Shown: positions 7,910 through 17,125 of the stretch, piece after piece
Layout: each line of letters opens with the position of its first letter
Position numbering within the stretch: position 1 is the first letter of the stretch
Origin: Allobogoriella alba
GTDB lineage: Bacteria; Actinomycetota; Actinomycetes; Actinomycetales; Actinomycetaceae
Direction of reading: 5' to 3'
Assembly: GCF_042665525.1 (NCBI RefSeq)
Contig: NZ_JBHTCQ010000003.1
Span: 248,001-312,000, forward strand
DNA length: 64,000 bases
The notes under the pieces: model-generated
What the model was told of the DNA's origin: nothing
Seen by the model: only the letters and a program-made list of their open reading frames with translations
The model's database searches: none
Program-made: the position numbers and the translations under genes

Positions 7910-9424
7910 TCAGGCGCGGTGGAGCGTGCGGGCCGCCTCGGAGATGGAGCCGGTCAGGGAGGGGTAGATCGTGAAGACGTTCGCCACCTGGTCCACCGTG
8001 AGCCGCTGCGTGACGGCGATGGCGATCGGATAGATGAGCTCGCTGGCCCGCGGCGCGACGATGACGCCGCCGACCACGACGCCCGCGCCGTCGCAGAAGA
8101 GCTTGACGAAGCCCTCGGTGATGCCGAGCATCTTGGCGCGCGCGTTGCGGGCGATCGGCAGGTGCGTGACGTCGCCCTCGACCTCCCCGCTCTCGATCTG
8201 CTTCTGGGTGACACCGATCGTGGCGATCTCGGGCGCGGTGAAGATGTTCGCGGCGACGGCGGAGAGGTCCAGCGGCGCGACGGCGTCGCCGAGCGCGTGC
8301 CACATGGCGATGCGGCCCTGCATGGCGGCGACGGACGCGAGCGGCAGGACCCCGGTGCAGTCGCCGGCGGCATAGATGCGGTAGGCCCGGGTCCGGGAGA
8401 CCCGGTCGACCTCGATGTGCCCGGACTCCGAGAGCTGCACCCCGGCCTCCTCGAGACCCATCCCGGCGGTCGCCGGGACCCCGCCGACGGCGACGAGGCA
8501 GTGCGACCCCGTGACGACGCGGCCGTCGGTCAGCTCGACCTCGACGCCGTCGTCGGTGCGCCGCACCGCGGCGGCGCGGGACCGGGCCAGGACCTGCATA
8601 CCGCGGCGCCGGAAGACGGCCTCGATGAGCTCGGCGGCGTCCTCGTCCTCCCCGGGCAGGACCCGGTCCCGGGAGGAGACGAGCGTGACGGCCGCGCCGA
8701 GGGCGTTGTAGGCGCCGGCGAACTCGGCACCCGTGACCCCGGAGCCGACCACGACCAGGTGCTCGGGGATCTCGGTGAGGTTGTACATCTGCGCCCAGGT
8801 GAGGATGCGCTCGCCATCCGGCTCGGCGGTCGGCAGGATCCGCGGGGTGGCGCCGGTGGCCAGGAGGATGATGTCCGCCTCGAGCGTGCGATCCTGCCCC
8901 TCGTCGGTCGTGACGTGGACCAGGCGGCTGCCCGCGGAGCTGATGGTCGGCGCGACCCGGCCGGTGCCGGGCACGATGCCGATGCCCTCGCGCTCGAGCC
9001 TGGTGCGGATGTCGTCGGACTGGTTCTTGGCGAGCCGGACGACCCTGCCGTCCACCACGCCGAGATCGGCACGGAGGGTGCCGGCGTCGCCGTCGGGACC
9101 GCCGTCGGAGCTGATGCCGAGCTCGGGTGCCTGCTCGGTGACGGTGAGCCACTCGGCGGTGGCGATGAGCGTCTTGGAGGGCACGACGTCGGTGAGCACC
9201 GCCGAGCCGCCCATCCCCTGCCGTTCGACCACGTGCACCTCGGCGCCGAGCTGGCGCGCCACCAGGGCGGCCTCGTAGCCGCCGGGCCCGCCGCCGATGA
9301 TGACGACCCGCGAACCCTCCCGGACGGGTGAGGCACCGGCCGCGTGCTCGCGGCGGACCTCGTCGGAGGCGATTGGGGACTCGCTGACCGGGGGGACGGT
9401 GGGCTCGTTGCTCACCGGACGCAT
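7910..9424 (-). CDS. lpdA: NAD(P)H-quinone dehydrogenase, LpdA type
   Basis: 504 aa flavoprotein disulfide reductase-fold protein. The FAD site is VVIIGGGPGGYEAALVARQLG, the NAD(P) site VVVGSGVTGAEFAGAYNALG, and the second FAD motif IYAAGDCTGVLPLA. The redox-active CxxxxC of lipoamide dehydrogenases is absent: the corresponding stretch reads GMGGSAVLTDVVPSKT. This matches M. tuberculosis LpdA (Rv3303c), which reduces quinones rather than lipoamide. ATG 9424 was chosen; GTG 9460 and GTG 9415 are alternatives and none has a strong ribosome site. Confidence 0.88.
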   Translation of the reverse strand: MRPVSNEPTVPPVSESPIASDEVRREHAAGASPVREGSRVVIIGGGPGGYEAALVARQLGAEVHVVERQGMGGSAVLTDVVPSKTLIATAEWLTVTEQAPELGISSDGGPDGDAGTLRADLGVVDGRVVRLAKNQSDDIRTRLEREGIGIVPGTGRVAPTISSAGSRLVHVTTDEGQDRTLEADIILLATGATPRILPTAEPDGERILTWAQMYNLTEIPEHLVVVGSGVTGAEFAGAYNALGAAVTLVSSRDRVLPGEDEDAAELIEAVFRRRGMQVLARSRAAAVRRTDDGVEVELTDGRVVTGSHCLVAVGGVPATAGMGLEEAGVQLSESGHIEVDRVSRTRAYRIYAAGDCTGVLPLASVAAMQGRIAMWHALGDAVAPLDLSAVAANIFTAPEIATIGVTQKQIESGEVEGDVTHLPIARNARAKMLGITEGFVKLFCDGAGVVVGGVIVAPRASELIYPIAIAVTQRLTVDQVANVFTIYPSLTGSISEAARTLHRA

Positions 9425-9473
9425 TGTGCCGAACTCGGACCGCCGGGGCACGGCGCGCACCGGGTGCGCCTGC

Positions 9474-9848
9474 TCACTGGAGCTCGATGAGGAGCAGGAC
9501 CGCCACGACGGCGAGGGGCATGAGCACCGCCTCGACGATCGCGACGACGCGCAGCACCTTCCGGCCCCGCGCCAGGATCGCGGCGACGATCGGCACGACG
9601 ACGCCGCACAGCGCCGCCGACCCGAGGAACAGCCGCGACCGGGTCACCTCCGCCGGCGACGGCTGCTCGCCCCACAGCGCCACGCCCTCCCAGAAGCCGA
9701 TCCACGCAAGGACCGGCCAGGCCAGCCAGAGGACGAGCAGCACGACGATGACGACGTCGGTCAGCAGCGACCGGTCGCGCTGTCCCGGCCGTCCCGGTCC
9801 GGTCCCGGGAGGTGCGCCCGGCCGGGTGGGGACGGAGGGCTCGGTCAC
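9474..9848 (-). CDS. Small membrane protein of unknown function
   Basis: 124 aa, not recognised. A proline/glycine-rich cytoplasmic N-terminus (about 1-27) is followed by three hydrophobic spans at about 29-52, 73-92 and 99-122. The GTG start is 7 nt after the glycerophosphodiesterase stop, so it looks like the last gene of the ugp-type operon. No catalytic motif is visible. Confidence 0.7.
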   Translation of the reverse strand: MTEPSVPTRPGAPPGTGPGRPGQRDRSLLTDVVIVVLLVLWLAWPVLAWIGFWEGVALWGEQPSPAEVTRSRLFLGSAALCGVVVPIVAAILARGRKVLRVVAIVEAVLMPLAVVAVLLLIELQ

Positions 9849-9855
9849 CCGGTCG

Positions 9856-10611
9856 TCATGCCGAAGGTCCGGGCTGCCGGGCGTCGAGCCAGCCCAGCAG
9901 CCGGTCCGGCCGGTCGGTGATGATGCCGTCCACGCCGGCGGCGGCGGCCGCCGCCCAGTGCTCGGCCTCGTTGAGGGTCCACACCATGAGCTGGATGTCG
10001 CGCCGATGCAGCGTCTCGACGAGGTCGGGATGCTCGAGCAGCAGCCGGCCGTGGGGGTTGCAGGCCATGACGCCCAGCTCCTCGCAGACGTCGAGCACGC
10101 CGGGGTCGTACCGGCCGATCAGCAGGCCGCGGCGGACATCCGGCGCCAGGTCGCGCACCAGGGCCATGGTCTCCACGGACGCGCTCTGGACGACCACGCG
10201 GTCGGTGAGGCCGTCGAGCGTGCCGAGCAGGTCCCGCGCCGGCTCCGTCGGCCAGGTGCCCTTGAGCTCGAGCAGGAGCTCGAGCGCGGGGTGACGACGC
10301 AGGACGTCCAGGACGTCCCCGAGCAGCGGCACGCCCGTGCCGGCGTAGGCGGGTTCGAACCACGACCCCGCGTCGAGGTGCGCCACCTCGTCGACGTCCA
10401 GGTCGGCCACGAGCCCCGACCCGTCCGTGGTCCGCTCGACGGTGTCGTCGTGGATGACCACGCCCGCGCCGTCGCCGGCGACCTGGACGTCGATCTCGAT
10501 CATGTCCGCGCCGGCCAGCGCGGCCGAGACGAAAGCCGGGACCGTGTTCTCCGGCGCCACCGCAGAGTTCCCGCGATGGGCGATGACGCGCGGGTGTGCC
10601 GCGGCCGTCAC
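9856..10611 (-). CDS. ugpQ: Cytoplasmic glycerophosphodiester phosphodiesterase
   Basis: 251 aa GDPD TIM-barrel hydrolysing glycerophosphodiesters to glycerol-3-phosphate and an alcohol. The active-site start IAHRGNSAVAPENT gives His12, Arg13, Glu21 and Asn22; MIEIDVQ supplies metal-binding Glu and Asp; LELLLELKG and WTLNEAEH are further family motifs. There is no signal peptide, so it acts inside the cell like E. coli UgpQ. Its GTG overlaps the stop of the binding-protein gene (GTGA), so translation is coupled to the importer. Confidence 0.9.
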   Translation of the reverse strand: MTAAAHPRVIAHRGNSAVAPENTVPAFVSAALAGADMIEIDVQVAGDGAGVVIHDDTVERTTDGSGLVADLDVDEVAHLDAGSWFEPAYAGTGVPLLGDVLDVLRRHPALELLLELKGTWPTEPARDLLGTLDGLTDRVVVQSASVETMALVRDLAPDVRRGLLIGRYDPGVLDVCEELGVMACNPHGRLLLEHPDLVETLHRRDIQLMVWTLNEAEHWAAAAAAGVDGIITDRPDRLLGWLDARQPGPSA

Positions 10612-12005
10612 AGGTAGGCCTCCACGTTCTCCTCGTAGGCCCGCTGCAGCTCGCTGGTGACGTTCGGGAAGACGTCCTCGGCGTTCGCGCCCTCCAGCAC
10701 GATGCGCTCGAGGCCGTCGGTGATGATCTGGTCCCCGCCCGGGGTGAAGACCCGGACGAAGTCCTGCACGCGGGTCTTCTCCTGCAGCTGGTTGACGGAC
10801 GTGCGGAACTGGGGCGTCTCCTCGTACAGGGCGCTCATCGTCTCGCCCTCGATGGCCGAGGTCCGCACCGGCATGTACCCGGTGGTCTCGGAGAACAACG
10901 CGGTGTTCTCGGTGTCGGTGATGAACTTCAGGAACATCGCGGCCGCGAGCTGGCGCTCGGGCTCCTTGTCGGCGATCGCGATGCCGGTGCCGCCGGTGGG
11001 CACGTTGGGCCCGGCCACCGGACCGTCGGGCAGGTAGGCCGTGCCCAGCTCGAAGGGGGCAGCCTCCAGCAGCCCCGTCAGCGAGCCCGTCGAGGCGATC
11101 AGGGACGCGTACAGGCCACCGGCGAAGTCCGCGTTGGTGTCGGCGCCGAAGCCGGCGAAGGCGTTCTCGCCGTTGTACATGTCCCGCACGAAGTTGCCGG
11201 CCGCGAGCGCCTCCGGGGTGTCCAGCGTGATCGTCCACTCCTCGCTCATGGCCCCGCCCTGGCCCCAGATGATGTTGGAGAACCACCAGGCGGACCACGA
11301 CGGGCCGATGCCGTTGCCGAGCGGCGCGCCGTCGCCCGGGACCACGTCACGCAGGGCCGGCGCCCACTCCTGCAGCTCCTCCCAGGTCTCGGGCCCGCGG
11401 TCGGGCAGGCCGGCCTGGGACCAGAGCTCCTTGTTGTAGTAGAAGAGGGGCGTCGAGCGGGCGTACGGCGCGGCGTAGTGCTGCCCGTCGTACACGTAGT
11501 CGCTGTAGAGGGTCTCGACGTAGTCGTCGGTGTCGACCTCGAGATGGGCGAACAGGTCGTCGACGGGGACGATCTGCCGGTTGACCATGTAGCGGAACCA
11601 CCACACGTCCGAGGCGATGACCAGGTCGGGGATCTCGTCGGTGCCGGAGGCCGCCTGGAACCGCTGGGCGACCTCGTCGTAGTTGGCGCCGGCGGTCACG
11701 AGGCTGACATTGATGCCGGTCTCCTCGGTGAAGGCGGCGATGTACTCCTCCTCCAGGTCTTTGGTGCTGCCCGGGTGGTTGGACCAGAAGACGAGGTCGG
11801 TGGCGGGCTCGACGCCCGCCCAGTCGGTGGCCGCCCCGGTCTCCTCCTCGCCGCCGCCACCACCACCGCCGGCGAGGGACGGACCGCCGCACGCGGCGAG
11901 GACTCCCGCGCCGAGTCCGAGGCCGCCGAGCGTCAGGACGCTGCGGCGCGAGGGAAGGCGCATCGATCGGCTGGGGACGACGAGACGGCGGTCGACGGGT
12001 CGCAT
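10608..12005 (-). CDS. Extracellular solute-binding lipoprotein, UgpB-like
   Basis: 465 aa ABC binding protein of the carbohydrate/glycerol-phosphate family. It has a lipoprotein signal with twin arginines (SRRSVLTLGG) and a lipobox ending LAAC with Cys39, then a glycine-rich linker. Aromatic-rich stretches (WWFRYMVNRQIVPVDDL, WSAWWFSNIIWGQGGAMSE) are typical of this family. The ATG at 12005 has AGGAG 6 nt upstream. The substrate is inferred as glycerol-3-phosphate or a glycerophosphodiester from the coupled GDPD gene; sugars remain possible. Confidence 0.85.
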   Translation of the reverse strand: MRPVDRRLVVPSRSMRLPSRRSVLTLGGLGLGAGVLAACGGPSLAGGGGGGGEEETGAATDWAGVEPATDLVFWSNHPGSTKDLEEEYIAAFTEETGINVSLVTAGANYDEVAQRFQAASGTDEIPDLVIASDVWWFRYMVNRQIVPVDDLFAHLEVDTDDYVETLYSDYVYDGQHYAAPYARSTPLFYYNKELWSQAGLPDRGPETWEELQEWAPALRDVVPGDGAPLGNGIGPSWSAWWFSNIIWGQGGAMSEEWTITLDTPEALAAGNFVRDMYNGENAFAGFGADTNADFAGGLYASLIASTGSLTGLLEAAPFELGTAYLPDGPVAGPNVPTGGTGIAIADKEPERQLAAAMFLKFITDTENTALFSETTGYMPVRTSAIEGETMSALYEETPQFRTSVNQLQEKTRVQDFVRVFTPGGDQIITDGLERIVLEGANAEDVFPNVTSELQRAYEENVEAYL

Positions 12006-12072
12006 GGGTGCTCCTGGGGTTCTCGGTTCGACAGGTACGGGTGGTGCGCGGGTGGAGCCGGTGACGCGGGCC

Positions 12073-12981
12073 TCATCCGGTCACCGCACCGGCGGTGAGG
12101 CCGGCGACGAGCCGGCGCTGCAGGACGAGGAAGAAGATGAGCATCGGCAGGGTCACCACGACGGTGGCGGCCATGAGGACGCCCCAGTTCTGCATGCCGT
12201 CGATGTCCTGCAGCAGGGTGAGACCGACCGGCAGCGTCATGGTGCGGGTGTTGTCGGTGACGAGCATCGGCCAGAGGTACTCGTTCCAGTCGTTCACCAG
12301 GGACACCAGCGTGACCGCGGCGATCGTGGGTGTGGACATCGGGACCACGAAGCGCCACAGCCGCCGCCAGTGCCCGGCGCCGTCGAGCTCGGCGGCCTCG
12401 AGCACCGAGACCGGCAGGGACCGGAAGTGCTGCCGGAACAGGAAGGTGCCGAAGGCGCTGGCCAGACCGGGCACGACGATCCCGTGGTACGTGTTGAGCC
12501 ACCCGAGCTCGGCGACGAGCGTGTAGTTCGGGATGATCGTGATCTGGCCCGGGATGAGCAGCGCGAAGATGACGATGACGAAGGCGGCGTTGCGGAACGG
12601 CACGTCGACGAAGACGACGGCGTAGGCGCAGCACAGGCCCAGGAAGACCTTCAGGCCGGCGCCGATGAGGGTCACGCCGAGGCTGTTGAGGAACATGCGG
12701 CCGATCGGGATGGCCTCGGCGACCCGCTGGTAGTTGTCGGGCAGGAAGGCCTCGGGCAGCCACTGCAGGGGCAGGTTCGCCAGCTCGGCGTTCGTCTTGA
12801 AGCTCGCCAGCACCATCCAGATGAGCGGGACGGACATGACCAGGACGGCGAGGACCAGTCCCACGTACAGGCCCGCGTCGAGGGCGACGGCGCGTGGTCT
12901 GCGGCGGCGCCGGGTGCGCGCTACGGCGGCACGCGGCGGGGCCGGCGAGGTGGTCCGCGGGGTGTCGGTGGCCGTGGTCAC
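12073..12981 (-). CDS. ABC transporter permease, UgpE/MalG-like
   Basis: 302 aa with an arginine-rich N-terminus and about six membrane spans. The EAA loop that contacts the ATPase is visible as EAAELDGAGHWRRLWRFVVP. The GTG start overlaps the stop of the preceding permease gene (GTGA), and 67 nt separate its stop from the binding-protein start. It is the MalG-type partner of the upstream permease. Confidence 0.9.
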   Translation of the reverse strand: MTTATDTPRTTSPAPPRAAVARTRRRRRPRAVALDAGLYVGLVLAVLVMSVPLIWMVLASFKTNAELANLPLQWLPEAFLPDNYQRVAEAIPIGRMFLNSLGVTLIGAGLKVFLGLCCAYAVVFVDVPFRNAAFVIVIFALLIPGQITIIPNYTLVAELGWLNTYHGIVVPGLASAFGTFLFRQHFRSLPVSVLEAAELDGAGHWRRLWRFVVPMSTPTIAAVTLVSLVNDWNEYLWPMLVTDNTRTMTLPVGLTLLQDIDGMQNWGVLMAATVVVTLPMLIFFLVLQRRLVAGLTAGAVTG

Positions 12982-13916
12982 GAGTAGTGCACCCGCTTCT
13001 CCATGACCTTCAGCTGCACGGCCGTGATGGCCAGCAGGATGACGAACAGGACGGTGGCGCTGGCCGAGGCGTAGCCGGCCCGGCCGGTCTGGAAGCCCTC
13101 GACGTAGATCTGGTACATGAGCGTGGTCGTCGAGCCCAGCGGGCCGCCGTCCGTCATGGCGCGGATGAGGTCGAAGGACTGCAACGCGCTGAGCATGGTG
13201 GTGATGAGCAGGAAGAACGTCACCGGGCCGAGCAGCGGGAGGATGATCGAGCGGAAGGTGCGCCACCAGCTGGCACCGTCCAGCGCGGCCGCGTCCTTGA
13301 GGTCCTGCGGGATGGACTGCAGGCCTGCCAGGTAGATGAGCGCCACGTACCCGACGTGCTTCCACAGGTACACGATGATGATCATCATCAGCGCCCACGG
13401 GGACTGCGTGTACCACTGGGGCGACTCGACGCCGAACCAGCCCAGGACGGTCGCGAGGAGGCCGTAGCGGGGGTCGAAGATGTACAGCCAGAGCATGCCG
13501 ACGGCGATGCCGGAGAGCACGTACGGCGCGAAGGAGACGGTGCGGACGAGGCCGCGGCCGAAGAGCTTGCGGTTCAGCGCCAGGGCGAGCGCCAGGCCGA
13601 GGACGAGCGACCCGCCGACCGAGACGATCCCGAAGACCGCCGTCGTCCCCACCACGGTGGGGGTGCTCGGGTCCGTCAGCCACTGCACGTAGTTGCCGAG
13701 CCCGACGAACCGTGCCACCGAGGAGCCGAGGTTCCACTGCAGCGTCGAGTAGTAGAAGCTCAGCAGGAGGGGCCGGTAGACGAAGACGAGCAGCAGCGCG
13801 ACGTTCGGCCCCGCGAGCAGCAGGAAGACCAGCAGGTTGCGCGCCAGCTTGCGACGGCGCGCGGCGCGGCGACCGTGATCGCGCACACCGGTCTCCGCGC
13901 GGGTGATCGAGCTCAT
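12978..13916 (-). CDS. ABC transporter permease, UgpA/MalF-like
   Basis: 312 aa with about six membrane spans. The EAA-type motif reads KDAAALDGASWWRTFRSIILP. ATG 13916 (MSSITRAETGV) was chosen because the longer in-frame reading upstream is proline/arginine-rich and lacks a ribosome site. It is first in an operon permease-permease-binding protein-GDPD-membrane protein with no ATPase gene, so it presumably uses a shared MsiK-like ATPase encoded elsewhere. Confidence 0.9.
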   Translation of the reverse strand: MSSITRAETGVRDHGRRAARRRKLARNLLVFLLLAGPNVALLLVFVYRPLLLSFYYSTLQWNLGSSVARFVGLGNYVQWLTDPSTPTVVGTTAVFGIVSVGGSLVLGLALALALNRKLFGRGLVRTVSFAPYVLSGIAVGMLWLYIFDPRYGLLATVLGWFGVESPQWYTQSPWALMMIIIVYLWKHVGYVALIYLAGLQSIPQDLKDAAALDGASWWRTFRSIILPLLGPVTFFLLITTMLSALQSFDLIRAMTDGGPLGSTTTLMYQIYVEGFQTGRAGYASASATVLFVILLAITAVQLKVMEKRVHYS

Positions 13917-14064
13917 CGAGGGCAGGTTCCGATCGGTCAGACAGCCTTGTCCGGATCGAAGACTAGACCCGGGACGACGGCCGGAAGGCGTTCGGCACGA
14001 GATTAGGAGCGCCGGGACCGGAATCGGCGGGAACTGCCCCGATGTCACCATGGCTTCGGCAACT

Positions 14065-14126
14065 GTTCACCGGCCGTAGGCCAAAGACAGGTCGAGCTGC
14101 CCCCAAAGAGCGTCCAGTCGGTGAAC
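14065..14126. promoter_or_regulatory. Inverted half-sites upstream of the ugp-type operon
   Basis: GTTCACCG (14065-14072) and CGGTGAAC (14119-14126) are perfect inverted copies 46 bp apart, in the 252-bp gap between the ugpA-like start and the end of the iclR-type gene. They could be paired operator half-sites or a long-loop stem. Minus-strand TAATCT and TAGTCT -10-like hexamers lie nearer the permease gene. Confidence 0.3.
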
Positions 14127-14168
14127 GGCGGCCGACGGCAGCCGGTCGCTGCCCGGCCGTCCGGCAGC

Positions 14169-14918
14169 TCAGAGCTGTTTGCCGAGCCGGTCGGCGTGCG
14201 CGTGCAGCAGCGGCAGGATCCGCTCGTGGGTCTCCGTCTCGGTGACCCGGGCGGCGAGCACCGCAGTGCTCATCGCGGCGCGGGTGCGACCGGCCGCGTC
14301 CCGGACCGGGACCGACACGGTGCGGATCCCCAGCTCGAGCTCCTCGTCGGTGTAGCCGTACCCGTCCTCGCGGGTCTGGGCGATGCGGGCGAGGACGTCC
14401 TCGAGGTCGACCAGGGTGTTCGGCGTCGTCGCCGCCAGCTCCGCGTCCGCGAGGAGGTCCCGGACCTGCTGCTCGGGCAGGTCCGCGAGCAGCACGCGAC
14501 CCGACGCCGAGGCCCAGGCGGGCAGCCGGGTGCCCAGCCGGACGGCGGCGGTGACGAGGCGCTGGACCTCCACCCGGACCACGAACAGCGCGTCGGTACC
14601 GTCGAGGACGGCCACCGAGACCGACTCGCCGATCTCGTCCCGGGCGGCCGTCGCGTGCGGCTGGGCGAGGACCGGTAGCGGTGCCGTGTCGAGATAGGCG
14701 GTGCCGAGCCGGACCATGCGCGGTGTCGGCCGGTAGAACTTGCCGTCGAAGGCGAGGTAGCCGAGGTCCACGAGGGTCAGCAGGCACCGGCGGGCCGTGG
14801 CCGGCCACATCCCGGTGAGGTTGGCGGCGTCGGTGACGCTCATCTGCGCCCGTCCCGGGCCGAATGCCTCGATGATCGCCAACCCCTTGGCGAGACCGGC
14901 CATCCCCTCGCTCGGCAC
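14169..14918 (-). CDS. IclR-family transcriptional regulator
   Basis: 249 aa. The N-terminal winged HTH covers about 8-65 (GLAIIEAFG, MSVTDAANLTGMWPATARRCL, LVDLGYLAFDGKFYRPT), followed by the IclR effector domain (ESVSVAVLDGTDALFVVRVE, AWASASGRVLLADLP, GYGYTDEELELGIRTVSVPVRD). This layout is closest to the PcaR/PobR aromatic-catabolism subgroup. The GTG start lies 2 nt after the binding-protein stop, so it is the last gene of the monooxygenase operon and probably controls it. Confidence 0.9.
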   Translation of the reverse strand: MPSEGMAGLAKGLAIIEAFGPGRAQMSVTDAANLTGMWPATARRCLLTLVDLGYLAFDGKFYRPTPRMVRLGTAYLDTAPLPVLAQPHATAARDEIGESVSVAVLDGTDALFVVRVEVQRLVTAAVRLGTRLPAWASASGRVLLADLPEQQVRDLLADAELAATTPNTLVDLEDVLARIAQTREDGYGYTDEELELGIRTVSVPVRDAAGRTRAAMSTAVLAARVTETETHERILPLLHAHADRLGKQL

Positions 14919-14920
14919 AC

Positions 14921-15925
14921 CTACTCCCCGGGCAGCTCGTCGGCGTCAACCACCATGGCCTCGAGGTCGAGGCCCTCCTCGATGATGCCCTGCTGGACCA
15001 TGAGGTCGGCGAGCATGTCCATGTCGGACAGGTCCGAGGTGACCGACAGCCCGGGCGGCTGGAGCCGGCCCGCGAGCTCCGGGCTGATCGAGGTGTAGGT
15101 CGGGATGATCTCGGCGATCCGCTCCGGCTGCTCCTCGGCGACCCGCATCCCCTCGTCCATGGCACGCACGAACGCCGCGACGGTCCCCGGGTTCTCCTGC
15201 ACGTACTGCTCGGTGGCGCTCCATCCGGCCACCGGGAGGTCCTCCGTGGGCCCCTCGAAGGCGCTGACCACACGGACGGCGCCGAGGTCCTCGGAGGCCT
15301 GGGTGAGGAAGGGCTCGACGAGCCAGGCGGCGTCGACGTGGCCCTGGGACAGGGCCGCGGGCATGTCCTGGGGAGGCATCTCGACGACCTCGAAGCCGTC
15401 CCTGGGCACGCCGTGCGACTCGAGCACGGCTCGTGCCGTCAGCTCCTGGACGTTGCCGAGGCTGTTGACGGCGATCGTGGTGCCCTCGAGGTCGCCGGGC
15501 GCGGCGATCCCGCTGTCCGGCATCGCGTAGATGCCCTGGGGCCCGGAGCGGTTGTTCTCGCGGACCAGCTGCAGCGGCAGGCCCTGTGCCCGCGCCTCGA
15601 GCACCGAGACGTGGTTGGAGAAGGTGATGTCGATGTCCCCGGCGACCATGGCGGCGATCTGCGCCGCCCCGCCGGAGGCCTGGTTGATCTCGACCGTCAG
15701 TCCTTCGTCCTCGAAGAAGCCCTCCTCGACGGCGATGTAGAACGGGGCGAGGTCGGCGAGCGGCAGGACGCCGACCACGAGCTCGGTGTCCTCCGGCGTG
15801 CCGGGCTGGGCCGGGCCGTCGCCGCCCCCGGGCGAGTCCTGGCCGCCGCACGCGGCGAGCAGGGCGGCGGCCGTGAGGCCGGCGAGTGCGGTGACGGTCC
15901 GTCGCGCGACGGTGCGCTGGGTCAT
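14921..15925 (-). CDS. Orphan NMT1/THI5-like (nitrate/sulfonate-type) binding lipoprotein
   Basis: 334 aa. The signal peptide ends LLAAC, making it a lipoprotein. The mature part follows the SsuA/TauA/NMT1 pattern: VGVLPLADLAPFYIAVEEG, EDEGLTVEINQASGGAAQIAAM, DIDITFSNHVSVLEARAQG, VDAAWLVEPFLTQA. No permease or ATPase gene is next to it. GAGGAGAG precedes the ATG. It sits between a ring-hydroxylating flavoprotein (8 nt gap) and an IclR regulator (2 nt gap), suggesting capture of an aromatic or heterocyclic acid. Confidence 0.88.
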   Translation of the reverse strand: MTQRTVARRTVTALAGLTAAALLAACGGQDSPGGGDGPAQPGTPEDTELVVGVLPLADLAPFYIAVEEGFFEDEGLTVEINQASGGAAQIAAMVAGDIDITFSNHVSVLEARAQGLPLQLVRENNRSGPQGIYAMPDSGIAAPGDLEGTTIAVNSLGNVQELTARAVLESHGVPRDGFEVVEMPPQDMPAALSQGHVDAAWLVEPFLTQASEDLGAVRVVSAFEGPTEDLPVAGWSATEQYVQENPGTVAAFVRAMDEGMRVAEEQPERIAEIIPTYTSISPELAGRLQPPGLSVTSDLSDMDMLADLMVQQGIIEEGLDLEAMVVDADELPGE

Positions 15926-15933
15926 CTCTCTCC

Positions 15934-17109
15934 TCAGTGTCGAAGCTCGGCCGCCGCGGCCTGCGCGGGGACGAGGGCGTCGTGGTCGTAGATCCAGCGC
16001 CGCAGCTCCGCCGTCGCGGCGAGCTCGGCGTCCCGGACGGCGAGGTCGTCGTAGCCGGAGTCGTACCGCAGCCCGTTGGCCCGGGCCCCGGCCTGCACGG
16101 CGGAGGTGCGCTCGCGCCGCAGGCGCTCGTAGGCGCGCAGCGCCGCGGGGGCCGTGGCCGGGTCGGTGCCGTCGAGCAGCACGGCGAGGGTCGCGGCGTC
16201 CTCGATGGCCTGGTTCACGCCCTGGCCGAGGTGCGGGAGCATCGGGTGCGCGGCGTCCCCGAGCAGCGTGAGACGTCCCGCGGTCCACCGCGGCAGCGGC
16301 TCGCGGTCGTAAAGACCCCACCAGAAGCACGAGGTGACCTGCGCCAGGAGTCGCTCGACGGCCGGGTCCCAGCCCGCGAACGCGGCACGCAGCGCGTCCG
16401 GGTCACCCTGCGCGGACCACGACTCGCGCTGCTGCTCGCCGGTGGGCACGAAGCCGACGTAGTTGACCATCTCGCCGCCGCGCACGGGGAACACGAGCAC
16501 ATGCTTGCCCTCCCCCATCCACAGCAGGAAGCGGTCGGTCGGCCAGTCCGGGACCTGCGCGTGCGGGACCAGCCCGCGGTAGGCGATCGAGCCGGAGAAC
16601 ACCGGTTCGGACGGCGGGACCACGTGGTGCTGCAGCGTCGAGTGGATGCCGTCGGCCGCGACGACGACGTCCGCCTCCGCCGTCGGGCCGCCCGCGAACG
16701 TGAGGCGGGCTCCGTCGTCGTCCTGCTCGATGCCGGTGCAGCGGTGGCCGGTGCGGACGGTGCCGTCCGGGAGGTTGGCCGCGAGGATGTCCACGAGGTC
16801 CGCGCGGTGCATGCCGAAGAGCGCACCCCAGCCGCTGGAGTCGGCGGTCACGACCGGGGCGACCGGCGTCCCGTCCTGGCGGTGGTACCGCGAGCCCGCG
16901 CCCAGGTGCGCCCCGGCGCGGACCACCGCGTCCCACAGTCCCCAGCGCCGGAGCTGCCGGGCGCCGTTCGGGGCGAGCTGGACGCCGGCGCCGACCTCGC
17001 CCAGCGCCGGTGCCTGCTCGTACACGGACACCTCGATGCCCCGCGCCGCGAGCGCGTTGGCTGCCGCCAGGCCACCCAGACCGCCGCCCACCACCGCCAC
17101 CCGCAGCAT
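15934..17109 (-). CDS. FAD-dependent aromatic-ring monooxygenase
   Basis: 391 aa group A flavoprotein hydroxylase. It has the FAD Rossmann motif VAVVGGGLGGLAAANAL at the N-terminus, the DG motif VVVAADGIHSTL, and the GD motif LLGDAAHPMLPHLGQGVNQ. The closest families are salicylate 1-hydroxylase, 3-hydroxybenzoate 6-hydroxylase and 6-hydroxynicotinate monooxygenase; I cannot choose among them. GAGGTG precedes ATG 17109. It is first in an operon with a binding lipoprotein and IclR regulator, and a strong dyad lies just upstream. Confidence 0.87.
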   Translation of the reverse strand: MLRVAVVGGGLGGLAAANALAARGIEVSVYEQAPALGEVGAGVQLAPNGARQLRRWGLWDAVVRAGAHLGAGSRYHRQDGTPVAPVVTADSSGWGALFGMHRADLVDILAANLPDGTVRTGHRCTGIEQDDDGARLTFAGGPTAEADVVVAADGIHSTLQHHVVPPSEPVFSGSIAYRGLVPHAQVPDWPTDRFLLWMGEGKHVLVFPVRGGEMVNYVGFVPTGEQQRESWSAQGDPDALRAAFAGWDPAVERLLAQVTSCFWWGLYDREPLPRWTAGRLTLLGDAAHPMLPHLGQGVNQAIEDAATLAVLLDGTDPATAPAALRAYERLRRERTSAVQAGARANGLRYDSGYDDLAVRDAELAATAELRRWIYDHDALVPAQAAAAELRH

Positions 17110-17125
17110 CGCCACCTCGCGATCT

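Noticed and set aside
6641..9331. 896-codon plus-strand open frame opposite dapE and lpdA
   Set aside because: Antisense shadow with low-complexity composition; the opposite strand has intact catalytic motifs throughout.
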